Positions 7,811 to 16,269 of a stretch of DNA of 34,644 nucleotides are shown here, one piece after another; the first letter of the stretch is position 1; each line of letters begins with the position of its first letter. Position numbers and translations under genes: made by a program. The stretch spans positions 1 through 34,644 of the forward strand of contig SDOA01000033.1 in assembly GCA_004524595.1 (NCBI GenBank). Direction: 5' to 3'. Below the pieces are notes generated by a model. It worked only from the letters and a program-made list of their open reading frames with translations, did not search any database and had not been told where the DNA came from. Source of the DNA: Candidatus Thorarchaeota archaeon (GTDB lineage Archaea > Asgardarchaeota > Thorarchaeia > Thorarchaeales > Thorarchaeaceae).

Positions 7811-9067
7811 ATGACAATTAATCCATCAGAAATTCCCTTAGATTCTTCATTGGCAATGATACAAAATCTCCAGAATAAAATCATGTCTCCTAGTGAATTT
7901 CAACGAGAACAGATGAATCTTTTGCACTCAATTATTCTTGATAATGCAATTGTTGGTTGTCGTTTCGATCAAGTCTTGGTAGAAGTGCTTCGCAAATTAA
8001 GAATGGGAATCGTCCTTGATCGAAATACATCGAGGTCGCGAACTTCATGGTTAGCTGGAACCATCAACAAACAGAATGTACTGATGGTTCTTGATTCAGT
8101 AATTAAAAATGGAACCACTAGAACATCAATCGATATTTGGAGTGATCTAGAAGAACTACCTGCGGTAATGCTTCATTTACTTCGTGAAACACCTTTGGGT
8201 GAAGTATCAGAGAACTATCAAGCAATTGATGTATCATGGCATCAAATAAAGGAAAATAATAACAATCAGCTTGTGATTGAACTATCATCACAAGAAGCTG
8301 ATTCACGACTCCTTGATGAAGATATCCTATTCTTTGTTGACTATCAAAGAATCGTCACTGAAAGGTTCCGTGCAGGATTTCCAGTAGATCGTGAGAGGGT
8401 ATCTGTTGCTGTAGACCTTGCAAACGTTCATGCTTCATATGAAGGTAAACTTGATGATTCCTATTTGATTCTCTATATCAGTGATGCCTCATGGAAATCA
8501 GTTGACAAATACTATCAAATCCGTTTCTCCTGGAAAGAGGCATTGATTCACCAGATAAGTCAACATCTTTCAACTGGGATTAGATTGACAAGTTTCAATG
8601 AACTCTCTCAAACACTAAATCTAGAAACCAATAATAATTCGATGATTGCTAAGAGGTTGTTTTTTGATTTTTGCAGTTCCCTTGAAGTTGCGGGATGCAA
8701 GAGTCAGCGAGTATCCGATCACTGTTCTCGTGCACTTGTTCTTACAGCATTAGTAATTTGTTTCAATCCTCCGCGAGGTCTCTCTGGTTATCTTGAGATG
8801 GTTCTTGGAGATCAAGAATTTGAATCTCTCTCTAATTTGGGGAGCGAGCGTACCTGGCGCGAACATCTGTCTGGCATTGTTAATCTTGCACAGGACTTTC
8901 GACCCACTAGTGTTACGCTCACTGGTTCAAGAAAGAGCAGGAAACCTGGAAGACCGCCTACTCAGTTGGTTCCAAAGACACCTCCTATGGATTTATTCAT
9001 GAACTTTGTAAACAGACCTGAATCAATCGTGTGTAAATTCTGTCGATTCAATAACTCACAGTCTTAG
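7811..9067 (+). CDS. Unrecognised 418-aa soluble protein with basic AT-hook-like tail
   Basis: I do not recognise a family. The protein is soluble and mostly alpha-helical in its first ~100 residues, with mixed regions after that. Near the C-terminus is a basic stretch 'GSRKSRKPGRPPTQL' (about residues 377-391) whose RKPGRPP core resembles an AT-hook, followed by a CxxC pair in 'IVCKFCRFN'. These suggest contact with DNA or a nucleoprotein, but CxxC alone cannot hold a metal without partners. No enzyme motif was found. The ATG at 7811 has no Shine-Dalgarno box; a six-codon out-of-frame ATG ORF at 7801 overlaps it. It is divergent from a winged-helix gene and ends 3 bp from the convergent operon at 9071-12942. 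Confidence 0.7.
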   Translation: MTINPSEIPLDSSLAMIQNLQNKIMSPSEFQREQMNLLHSIILDNAIVGCRFDQVLVEVLRKLRMGIVLDRNTSRSRTSWLAGTINKQNVLMVLDSVIKNGTTRTSIDIWSDLEELPAVMLHLLRETPLGEVSENYQAIDVSWHQIKENNNNQLVIELSSQEADSRLLDEDILFFVDYQRIVTERFRAGFPVDRERVSVAVDLANVHASYEGKLDDSYLILYISDASWKSVDKYYQIRFSWKEALIHQISQHLSTGIRLTSFNELSQTLNLETNNNSMIAKRLFFDFCSSLEVAGCKSQRVSDHCSRALVLTALVICFNPPRGLSGYLEMVLGDQEFESLSNLGSERTWREHLSGIVNLAQDFRPTSVTLTGSRKSRKPGRPPTQLVPKTPPMDLFMNFVNRPESIVCKFCRFNNSQS

Positions 9068-9070
9068 ATC

Positions 9071-10972
9071 CTACAGCTTGCGTTTGACAATTCCATCACA
9101 CGTTATTTCAATATTGACACCATTATTTTCACCAAGTTCTCTGATTCTCTCACGAATTTCAGCTTCTGATAGTCCTACCATTACTGATAGTCTCTCTAGA
9201 GTAATTTCATCATATGATTGAATTAGTTCAAGAACCCTCATAGATTCCTCAGATTCAATTACTACCATTGATGAGCCTGCTACCTTTCTTTTCCAACCAA
9301 AATAGCTGACCAATGCTATCATTCCGAAACTGAGAGATAATCCGATAGTTAAGATAATTGGAGAGATTGATGTTGGAATAGTTAATACGGCCAATCTTGA
9401 AGCATTTTCCCAAGGATATAGGAGAGGATAGAATAAATTGTGCACTCCCATCCCAGATGGATAGAGCATTATTGAAATTCCTAGTGATGAACCTGGTAGT
9501 ACATTGAATTCATTGAGAGGTAGTCTAAATTCATAATGCACACCATTCGGAGTAACTGATGATTTAGACAAGAAGCCAATTGGGATGGTGACAAGTCTGA
9601 AATATGTAATATAACCATCATCAGAAGATACAATCGCTTGGAGTTCATCATACCCTTCCCAGGCATCTGGTGAACCTTTGTTATACCATATAGACATGGT
9701 TGGAGTTTCATTATTACCATTATAGACCCCGTCAAACGATCCATCAACAATTAATGCTGCACGAGAGTCATGTCCTGTTTCAATTGGCGAATCAATTGCT
9801 AAATAGATGAACTTGTCATCACTCCCTATCATGACATCAACTGCAAAATAGATGCCATCCATTCTAACAAGATCCAAAGTATGTAGTGTGTTTATTGGCC
9901 ATTCATTCGAAAGTATAATCCCATCAATTGTTGGAAGTTTGCTCATCCTCTTTGCAACCAAAACAGGAGGTTCTCCCATTGTATTGAAGACATATCTAGC
10001 ACTAGCCCAAATATCATATCCATAGCCATCAAGGCAATAAACCTCAAGGGCGTGTTCACCCGCAGAAGCTGGCAAACGTATGTCACAATTCTCATCTCCT
10101 GAAGTATTAGCAGCTCCATCCCATGACCAAAAAATAGTTCCATTATGTCCCACTGCTGTAATATCGATTGGATCACCTGCAAGATTCATTGTATTGTTGC
10201 CTGGACTATCCAGAGAAATGAACGGTGGTGATTCTGTTATCATAGAGTGGTGTTCACGAATTGTGATACTGTCTATAATAACGCTTCCCTCTGTTATAAT
10301 ATCCCTATTTTCAGTGATGGCAATTTTAAAATGCAGTGGTCCAGATGGCATTGTATCTCCGATGACCGCCATTCTAATTTCATCAACATATGCAATGAGA
10401 ACGGTAGAGTTCCATACCATTCTATAATCATGGAATACTGATGAGTCAATTCCGGAAAGCATTTTGAAAGTTCTTTTTCCAGTATCAGTTGCTACTTTCT
10501 CAAGCAAGACTGTAGAATGCGCTCCCTGAAAGAGAACAGAGCTGTTACCAAAAAGATAGTTATATTCAGTCATCGGTGTATGATTAGTCCATCCCACACA
10601 GACTACAGCATCTTCTTCAATCAGCTTCATTCTGATAAGTACCTCATGCCCAACTTCAAATGTTTGCATTGATGTTAAAGTCCTGAAAGAGTGTCGAGAG
10701 GCATTCATCACAAATTGATCGCCCTCAATCCAGCTTACACTTCCATTTCCATAAGATTCGAGATTCCAGAGTGATTGATTATATCCTGGAAATGAATCGA
10801 ATTCATCATGCAACACCGAATTTCCAAGACTTGATACAGGAAGATGTCTTGTATCAATATTCTTTTGTACGGAATCATTAGTTTGTGTCATTACATTTTT
10901 CTCAGAATTCATACTTGGTATAATCAGAATCAATAATATCATTGCAATAAGTGGTCTGCCAGTTGATTTCAT
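9071..10972 (-). CDS. Membrane-tethered winged-helix protein with carbohydrate-binding-like ectodomain (paralogue 2)
   Basis: 633 residues. Order: signal peptide (about 1-22), lectin/LamG-like beta-sandwich (about 55-240, opening 'LHDEFDSFPGYNQSLWNLES'), Ig-like domain (about 250-332), CBM9-like sandwich (about 345-530, opening 'LPTIDGIILSNEW' with later 'DDKFIYLAID' and 'LIVDGSFDG'), one membrane helix (about 537-560), a short basic linker 'GWKRKV', then a cytoplasmic winged helix (about 575-633, 'TLERLSVMVGLSEAEIRERI'). The layout suggests sensing an extracellular glycan and passing the signal to a DNA- or protein-binding winged helix without phosphorelay. It is the second gene of an operon: its ATG overlaps the TGA of the upstream paralogue (ATGA), so the two are translationally coupled. 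The domains are inferred from pattern; the ligand and target are unknown. Confidence 0.7.
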   Translation of the reverse strand: MKSTGRPLIAMILLILIIPSMNSEKNVMTQTNDSVQKNIDTRHLPVSSLGNSVLHDEFDSFPGYNQSLWNLESYGNGSVSWIEGDQFVMNASRHSFRTLTSMQTFEVGHEVLIRMKLIEEDAVVCVGWTNHTPMTEYNYLFGNSSVLFQGAHSTVLLEKVATDTGKRTFKMLSGIDSSVFHDYRMVWNSTVLIAYVDEIRMAVIGDTMPSGPLHFKIAITENRDIITEGSVIIDSITIREHHSMITESPPFISLDSPGNNTMNLAGDPIDITAVGHNGTIFWSWDGAANTSGDENCDIRLPASAGEHALEVYCLDGYGYDIWASARYVFNTMGEPPVLVAKRMSKLPTIDGIILSNEWPINTLHTLDLVRMDGIYFAVDVMIGSDDKFIYLAIDSPIETGHDSRAALIVDGSFDGVYNGNNETPTMSIWYNKGSPDAWEGYDELQAIVSSDDGYITYFRLVTIPIGFLSKSSVTPNGVHYEFRLPLNEFNVLPGSSLGISIMLYPSGMGVHNLFYPLLYPWENASRLAVLTIPTSISPIILTIGLSLSFGMIALVSYFGWKRKVAGSSMVVIESEESMRVLELIQSYDEITLERLSVMVGLSEAEIRERIRELGENNGVNIEITCDGIVKRKL

Positions 10973-12942
10973 TTCACCTCTCCTCCATCATTTCCTTTTT
11001 CGCTCCCCTTTTTAAATTCAGAGAGATTTCTAATATATCCTTGTTCAAATTCAATTATTGAAATATCAACTAAACCCCTACTTACAAGTTTTCGAACCAA
11101 CTTTTCAACAAGACTTCTGTCAAAACCTAGTAGGCGTGTTAGACGATCTATTGAGATCTTATCATAGGAGTACAAAAGTGTCTTGACTCTTTCAAGGTCA
11201 TCATCATCAAGAGTCTTGTTAAGTGACACAGCTCTCTTAGTTGAAACCACGTAGAGTGAGATAAATATCACAATTAGTAATACAGCTACACTTCCACTCA
11301 CAGTGTATAACAAATTCAGTGAATTTGGATTATAAACATCAGAGCTTCGAATTATAAGTAGTTCTGAAAAGATACCATATCCCAAATAAGCCGGGTAGAA
11401 TGAATCATATCCCCCTCTCGAAATGACTATACCAATTCCGATTCCTTTTGTTGCATTCCCATTGATATTTGTCAGATTAAACAGTAACTCAATAGTACTT
11501 CCATGCTCATCAGCTGAGCTTGATGCAATCATTCCAGGAAAGAGAGAGTTTGACAGTTTGTTTCCTGATGCTGAAAAAACCTCACATAACGAACCATATG
11601 AACTTGGTGTACCAACAGTCACACAGATGTCCTCTGGTACTAATGTTACATCAGCATCCCAAATATTATCTCCATCACCATCAATTAAGAGAGATATTCG
11701 AGAGTTCCATCTATCAGGGAGTTTGGTTTCAATTCCAATATAGAGTGATTCTTCAGGAAATGATATATACATGGTCATCTCCTCGAAATCTCTATTTTCA
11801 TTCATTATATTACCTAAAATGATTGCAGATTGTTGTTGCTCGCCAGAATTGATGACTCCGTCTATCAAGGGACTTCCTCTCATTTTCGGACAAGTCATTA
11901 TCAGTTGATGTTGGAACACACCGAAATAGTATGTTTTCGAACTCCAAACTCCCAAGATATTTTCAGTGAACACCTCAAGTTTGTGAGTTCCAATTTGATT
12001 AGGTGCTGCAAAATCCCATGGTGCGTCAATAGTTTCATTGTCCTGACCATCCCAAGAATAGAACAACTGGCCAATGGAACCTCTGATTTCTAAGTCGATG
12101 TAGTCATGATGTGTGATCTCTGAACCATTTAATGGCCATATGAGATTAATCTCTGGTTGTAGAAGATCTATCGAACTCACAGATGATACTTTTACAAAAT
12201 CTATGGCTAATCGATCAGAACCACTTCTTTCATGGTGACCAGATGTGGCAATGATGAATGGAAGGGAGATCTGAGGAATCATCCGACTAATGACAACTTT
12301 TTCTTCGTTATCGATTAACAACTTAACAAGTGTTGGATGCCATTCTAATCTAAACTCATGCTCATTACGAAGAGATAGATGTTCAACTGGCGCTGCAATT
12401 CTATTTCCATTGCAGTAGGTCACCAAGCAAAGTTCATTATCCCAATAGTCAATAAAAACTGCGTTTTGCGATAATCTGAGGTTTGCTTGCCACTCATTTT
12501 CAGAATCTAATATCTTGTCACTCCAACCAATTCCAAAATAGCATAATCCCTCTGTGAACGTTATCTTAAACTCCGCTATAACATTGTATCCTGTTTCGAT
12601 GACTGACTCTAAAATTGAGTAGGATATTGGTTCCGCTTCTAAAACTGACCACTCCTTATTCTCCCATGTTATCGATGGATTACTGTGAGTAGAAAGATTC
12701 CATATTGATATGTCGAAACCAAGTGGAATAGATGTAAAATTATCTTCAAATAACAACTCGTCTGTGTCTGCGGTATGAGAATATTGCTGAGTCATTGATT
12801 CGAGCGACTGAATATGATTTAGAGAATGTTGCTGCGCATCTCCGATAAGATAATCTCCGCAATAGAACGGGCATATACCAGACAGGATAACTACTATTAG
12901 AAGAATCCCAGTTCTCCATTCTGGAATCCGTGCAACCTCCAC
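10969..12942 (-). CDS. Membrane-tethered winged-helix protein with carbohydrate-binding-like ectodomain (paralogue 1)
   Basis: 657 residues from GTG 12942. It has the same architecture as the next gene: signal segment (about 10-28), lectin-like sandwich opening 'LLFEDNFTSIPLGFDISIWN' (about 64-265), Ig-like segment with 'LFYSWDGQDN', CBM9-like segment opening 'SPLIDGVINSGEQ' with 'LLIDGDGDNIWD', membrane helix 'SGSVAVLLIVIFISLYVV' (about 548-568), then a cytoplasmic winged helix (about 582-635, 'SIDRLTRLLGFDRSLVEKLV') and a charged tail. The two proteins keep the same order but are diverged, so the duplication is old and they may pair as a heterodimer. CCAATATTAG at 12961-12970 is TATA-like and close to leaderless spacing for this GTG. 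No kinase motif is present. Confidence 0.7.
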   Translation of the reverse strand: MEVARIPEWRTGILLIVVILSGICPFYCGDYLIGDAQQHSLNHIQSLESMTQQYSHTADTDELLFEDNFTSIPLGFDISIWNLSTHSNPSITWENKEWSVLEAEPISYSILESVIETGYNVIAEFKITFTEGLCYFGIGWSDKILDSENEWQANLRLSQNAVFIDYWDNELCLVTYCNGNRIAAPVEHLSLRNEHEFRLEWHPTLVKLLIDNEEKVVISRMIPQISLPFIIATSGHHERSGSDRLAIDFVKVSSVSSIDLLQPEINLIWPLNGSEITHHDYIDLEIRGSIGQLFYSWDGQDNETIDAPWDFAAPNQIGTHKLEVFTENILGVWSSKTYYFGVFQHQLIMTCPKMRGSPLIDGVINSGEQQQSAIILGNIMNENRDFEEMTMYISFPEESLYIGIETKLPDRWNSRISLLIDGDGDNIWDADVTLVPEDICVTVGTPSSYGSLCEVFSASGNKLSNSLFPGMIASSSADEHGSTIELLFNLTNINGNATKGIGIGIVISRGGYDSFYPAYLGYGIFSELLIIRSSDVYNPNSLNLLYTVSGSVAVLLIVIFISLYVVSTKRAVSLNKTLDDDDLERVKTLLYSYDKISIDRLTRLLGFDRSLVEKLVRKLVSRGLVDISIIEFEQGYIRNLSEFKKGSEKGNDGGEVK

Positions 12943-13016
12943 CTTGCAATAATTTAATTGCTAATATTGGCTAACAAAACCAATACAAAAGACTTCTTCT
13001 TAGCAATATGAACAGT

Positions 13017-13592
13017 CTAATTTTTCAAGATTTCAGTTTCAATAAACCTAGGCAGATCTACCGATTCTGGATCTCTACCAAAAAGAGCCTTCAGATACTG
13101 AATTGCCTGTGCAAGAACATCCGCAGTGTCGACAACATATTTTCGATCAACTACTTGAGGTTGATAGACAGAAATTGGTGCCCAGACATCCTCTTTCAGA
13201 GCATCTCGTACTTCTTTCTCTTGTTCTGGTTCTAGATTCATCTGCTCTTTGAAATAATTGAAATCTAGTGCCTTCTTAAGTCTAGCAATTAGAATTAACG
13301 GAAGTTTCTTTTTTGCTCCAGTATTATCAACAACATAAGAACGATATGCTATCAACTCGCCTTTGAGTGGAATTGAATGCTCAACGTTGACTGCTTCAAA
13401 GATTTTTCCCAATCGAAGTTCTCCTAGAGACCTTTCATTCCAATTCTCCTTATTCCATTTTTTGAATTCCTTCATAGGAACCCACGAAGTCATCCATTTT
13501 CGAAATAACTCGATATCAAGTGGAACCGATGACTCCAATTGAACCTGCTCTCTAGCCTTTCCTCTTGGCTCAATAAACAATCTTGTCTTCAT
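13017..13592 (-). CDS. Hypothetical 191-aa soluble protein
   Basis: I do not recognise the family. The protein is soluble, charged and rich in Lys, Glu and Trp ('FRKWMTSWVPMKEFKKWNKENW' region, residues about 30-52). A middle strand-rich part reads 'LKGELIAYRSYVVDNTGAKKKLPLILIARLKK', and the C-terminal third is helical ('DTADVLAQAIQYLKALFG'). No signal peptide, membrane segment or metal motif is present. ATG 13592 has no clear Shine-Dalgarno box. It lies 87 bp downstream of the pirin gene on the same strand, so it could be co-transcribed, and 74 bp upstream of the sensor operon. The minus strand after its stop has T-rich runs (12975-12998) that could end transcription. Confidence 0.65.
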   Translation of the reverse strand: MKTRLFIEPRGKAREQVQLESSVPLDIELFRKWMTSWVPMKEFKKWNKENWNERSLGELRLGKIFEAVNVEHSIPLKGELIAYRSYVVDNTGAKKKLPLILIARLKKALDFNYFKEQMNLEPEQEKEVRDALKEDVWAPISVYQPQVVDRKYVVDTADVLAQAIQYLKALFGRDPESVDLPRFIETEILKN

Positions 13593-13679
13593 GCGCTCAA
13601 CTGTCCTATATTGAACTCCATTTTTGTTTTAGCGGGGGACAAGATAAGGATTATTCAATTGTCGAACCTGAGTCTGGTT

Positions 13680-14528
13680 TTATTTATGTTTAATGAAAGA
13701 TCCTTCGCGATATTCTCTAAATGCTTCCTCTAGTTCCTCTCTCGTATTCATAACGATTGGACCGTACCAAGCAATCGGTTCTCCAATTGGTTTTCCTGAT
13801 ATCAACAAGAAACGGATAGGATAGTCCGTGGTTGAGATAATAATCTCATCACCTCTATCAAATATAACGAGTCTATCTGATTCCACAGTAGTTTCGTTGC
13901 TGAATATTCCTTGTCCTTCGAAGATATATGCAAATGCAGTATGCTCTTTTCTTGTCCTATATCTTAACTCTGTATTTGCAGGGACAAAGATATCAAGATA
14001 CTCAGGTTCAGTAACGATTTCTCGCACAGGACCTGACACACCTCGAAATTTTCCTGCGATTATCTTTGCAATGACCCCATCATCTGTCTTCACTTCTGGA
14101 ATATCTGACTCACTGATATCTCGGTATCGTGGATGCATCATTTTATGAGAACTTGGTAGATTCGCCCATAATTGAAATCCCATCATTGCTCCATCAACAC
14201 GACCCGGCATCTCTTGATGGATGATGCCACTCCCTGCAGTCATCCACTGGCAGTCTCCAGAATCAATTATTCCGCTATTACCGAGACTATCTTCATGCTT
14301 CACTTGACCTTTCAACATGTATGTGATTGTTTCAATACCTCTATGTGGGTGCCACGGAAAACCGGCAATATAATCATCTGGATTATCTGAACCAAAGAAA
14401 TCGAGCAGAAGGAATGGGTCTGTCAGGTCTGTTTCACTATTACTAAAAACTCGCCTCAGTCGAACTCCTGCTCCATCCAATGTGGCTCTACTCTTTAGCA
14501 CTTTCTTAATTCGCCGTATTTTTCTCAT
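13680..14528 (-). CDS. Pirin-family bicupin protein
   Basis: 282 residues, the usual pirin length (about 280-300). The N-terminal cupin carries the full metal site: His60 and His62 in 'FPWHPHRGIETITY', and His104 and Glu106 in 'GSGIIHQEMP'. The C-terminal cupin half is present ('AFAYIFEGQGIFSNE', 'LISGKPIGEPIAWYGPIVMN'). Pirins are Fe-binding cytoplasmic proteins; some have quercetin 2,3-dioxygenase activity and others act as redox-linked regulators, so the reaction here is open. The frame extends to ATG 14543, but GGTGA lies 5 nt before ATG 14528, and the five extra residues would contain the ribosome-binding site. A CTTAAAAC element around 14566-14575 fits as TATA box. It may be followed in the same transcript by the 191-aa gene. 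Confidence 0.9.
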   Translation of the reverse strand: MRKIRRIKKVLKSRATLDGAGVRLRRVFSNSETDLTDPFLLLDFFGSDNPDDYIAGFPWHPHRGIETITYMLKGQVKHEDSLGNSGIIDSGDCQWMTAGSGIIHQEMPGRVDGAMMGFQLWANLPSSHKMMHPRYRDISESDIPEVKTDDGVIAKIIAGKFRGVSGPVREIVTEPEYLDIFVPANTELRYRTRKEHTAFAYIFEGQGIFSNETTVESDRLVIFDRGDEIIISTTDYPIRFLLISGKPIGEPIAWYGPIVMNTREELEEAFREYREGSFIKHK

Positions 14529-14533
14529 AGAGT

Positions 14534-14538
14534 TCACC
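14534..14538 (-). promoter_or_regulatory. Shine-Dalgarno box deciding the pirin start
   Basis: GGTGA on the minus strand, 5 nt before ATG 14528 and inside the longer reading frame that begins at 14543. Confidence 0.65.
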
Positions 14539-14647
14539 TTCATAGTACATTTACTATAGTTATCTTGTGTTTTAAGGATTCTAACATGTGCAATTATTAA
14601 TGGCGTGAAACCAGTATCTTATATTCACTCAATTCAATTATTTTACA

Positions 14648-14743
14648 GGTTGTTCTCACATTAAGAGTGGGTCACCCTGGTGGAACGAATTCACTCTCTC
14701 CTCAGAGTCCGGTGCCTCTATTAGCACCGGACCCTTTGTTTTG
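14648..14743 (+). ncRNA. Candidate small structured RNA
   Basis: The 203-bp gap between pirin and the creatininase gene has no ORF but is rich in inverted repeats. CTTATATT at 14618-14625 (plus) predicts a transcript start near 14648. Downstream are three possible hairpins: CTCAC/GTGGG (14655-14671, 7-nt loop, one G-T pair), ACTCT/AGAGT (14693-14708, 6-nt loop) and the perfect 9-bp GTCCGGTGC/GCACCGGAC (14707-14732), then CCTTTGTTTT. I recognise no known family (no tRNA arm set, no C/D boxes). Alternatively, only the last hairpin is real and serves the neighbouring gene as a terminator or processing site. Confidence 0.3.
14707..14742 (+). terminator. Strong hairpin followed by T-rich tract
   Basis: A perfect 9-bp stem (14707-14715 with 14724-14732, 8-nt loop), then CCTTTGTTTT on the plus strand. 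The T-rich side faces the plus direction, although both flanking protein genes are on the minus strand; this is part of the argument for a plus-strand transcript. On the minus strand it begins 14 nt after the creatininase stop but lacks a following U-tract. Confidence 0.5.
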
Positions 14744-14746
14744 AAA

Positions 14747-15508
14747 CTAGATCTTTGAGATTCTAATGATGAATTCTTCCAATCTGTCTAGAACAATATC
14801 TGCTACGATTTTTCCTTTTTCTTTGGTCGCCTTCGTTGAGTAACCAACGACACCTGAATCTGTTATGTCCTTCATCATAAACGCTGATGATACTTTGGGG
14901 GGTGAAGCCAACATATCTGCTTCAATAAATCCTGGAACTGGAGCTCTCCCTGGTTCATCAACAAGCTGTTCTTTGAGAACTCGCTGAGATAGATACCAGG
15001 CCAATGACGTTTCAGTGTCACAACCATGAAAAAGAGGGCGAGAAGCGATTTCTTTGATGACATCTGCTGCAAAAGTCCACCATTCAATGTTGTAGACCTT
15101 GGCTTCCACAGATTCATTCATAGTGTGTAATGCGTTATTTATCGCTGTCGTATTTCCACCATGACCATTGATCAAGATAATTTTCTGAAAACCGTGGTGT
15201 ACTAATGACCTACAGATATCCACAATCATATTGGTGAGGGTTGATTCGCTTAGTGTGATTGTTCCCTTGAATTGCATATGATGTGGAGAAAAACCAAAAC
15301 TAACTGTGGGTGTGACTACAACTTTCTTCCTATCCCATACTCTCTCTGCGATCCTGATGGCAAATTCAGTGGCAATATAGGTATCATTGTCAACTGGCAA
15401 TGCTGGTCCATGTTGTTCAATAGAGCCGATCGGTACGAGCGCAATATCTGTTTCTTTAAGTATTGTTTCGACTTCTGGCCAAGTCATCTTTGCTAGAAGA
15501 TATTCCAT
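14747..15508 (-). CDS. Creatininase-family metal-dependent amidohydrolase
   Basis: 253 residues, the normal length for the family. All hallmark motifs are seen: 'IGSIEQHGPALPVDND' (Glu, His and Asp metal ligands), 'FSPHHMQFKGTITLS', 'LINGHGGN', and 'FHGCDTETS' in place of the usual HAG-x-x-ETS. The family includes creatininase, ring-opening amidohydrolases in riboflavin/F420-related pathways (ArfB) and MftE-type peptidases, so the substrate cannot be named. The HGCD variant (Cys-Asp where many have Ala-Gly-Glu) is a small oddity near the metal site. ATG 15508 is preferred; TATAATAT at 15543-15550 would give a leader of about 13 nt. Met8 is an alternative start. It is monocistronic as far as can be seen. 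Confidence 0.85.
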   Translation of the reverse strand: MEYLLAKMTWPEVETILKETDIALVPIGSIEQHGPALPVDNDTYIATEFAIRIAERVWDRKKVVVTPTVSFGFSPHHMQFKGTITLSESTLTNMIVDICRSLVHHGFQKIILINGHGGNTTAINNALHTMNESVEAKVYNIEWWTFAADVIKEIASRPLFHGCDTETSLAWYLSQRVLKEQLVDEPGRAPVPGFIEADMLASPPKVSSAFMMKDITDSGVVGYSTKATKEKGKIVADIVLDRLEEFIIRISKI

Positions 15509-15542
15509 TAGAAATTCCCATCGATTTTCAAAAATTCCGGGT

Positions 15543-15550
15543 TATAATAT
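15543..15550 (-). promoter_or_regulatory. TATA-like box of the creatininase-family gene
   Basis: ATATTATA on the minus strand, centred about 39 nt before ATG 15508, predicting a 5' leader of about 13 nt. Confidence 0.4.
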
Positions 15551-15678
15551 ATTCCGTAATAATTCCCTCAGATTCTTAGCTAGCTTTATACTGTGCATTT
15601 GTATTACGTAAAAAGAATTCAAGTTATACTGTCGGATTGAATCACTTATCCCTCTTTTACAGAACTCCCTCAATTAAT

Positions 15679-16110
15679 TCATTCTATCTCAAGAGGAATT
15701 ATCACTTGGATTTCAATTACGTTTTCATCATCTTTTTCGGGATAGAATTCATGATAGATCTCTTTGATGAGTAAGTCTGATCTATCGATAACATCACCTA
15801 ATGAGTTGAGGAAAGAATGTATTACTCCATCAATTTCATCATAAGAACCAAAATGGAATGTTGAAAACACTTCACATCTACCAATTATCTTTGTTTCAAG
15901 AGAACTATCATTAATCTGTTTTATCACTGGATATCCAAGTTCTTTTATCTCTTCATTTTGAGTTTCATACATGAGGAATAATGGTCCACAGATATAGTTC
16001 ACACATATTGATAACAGGCGATCGAGTTCTTCCCAAATTGCATTTCTGCTCTTAATCTCTACGCATGCTATTAATGATGGTTCGATTACTCTGTGTAAAA
16101 TATCAAGCAT
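15679..16110 (-). CDS. GyrI-like / AraC-type effector-binding domain protein
   Basis: A 143-residue protein consisting only of a small-molecule-binding domain. The C-terminal half shows the family signature: 'VFSTFHFGSYDEIDGVIHSF', a helix, then 'LLIKEIYHEFYP' and a final strand with the conserved acidic residue in 'VIEIQVIIPLEIE'. The first half is a diverged repeat of the fold. Stand-alone members bind hydrophobic or cationic ligands, or act as inhibitors or weak hydrolases; no DNA-binding domain is attached. ATG 16110 opens the frame. There are no co-oriented close neighbours, so its partner is unknown. The family call is moderately secure. Confidence 0.65.
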   Translation of the reverse strand: MLDILHRVIEPSLIACVEIKSRNAIWEELDRLLSICVNYICGPLFLMYETQNEEIKELGYPVIKQINDSSLETKIIGRCEVFSTFHFGSYDEIDGVIHSFLNSLGDVIDRSDLLIKEIYHEFYPEKDDENVIEIQVIIPLEIE

Positions 16111-16269
16111 GAATTCACAACCTAAGGTGTTGAGTAAGCATGTAGTAACACACTAATGATAAGATGAACTCTCGTAAGTACCGAGCTTGGAATCAATTAT
16201 CCTCTTTTCACTAATATTAAGAATAAGATGCTGTTATTAACATCGTAGATTAAGAGGGAGAGTATTCAC

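Noticed and set aside
11423..12093. Three overlapping plus-strand frames (up to 106 codons) opposite the first sensor gene
   Set aside because: The minus-strand protein has a coherent multi-domain architecture shared with its paralogue; the plus-strand frames have none.
14648..14700. Possible tRNA: a GGAACGAATTC stretch resembles a T-arm
   Set aside because: No acceptor stem, anticodon arm or CCA-proximal pairing can be drawn around it; the similarity is limited to the palindromic GAATTC context.
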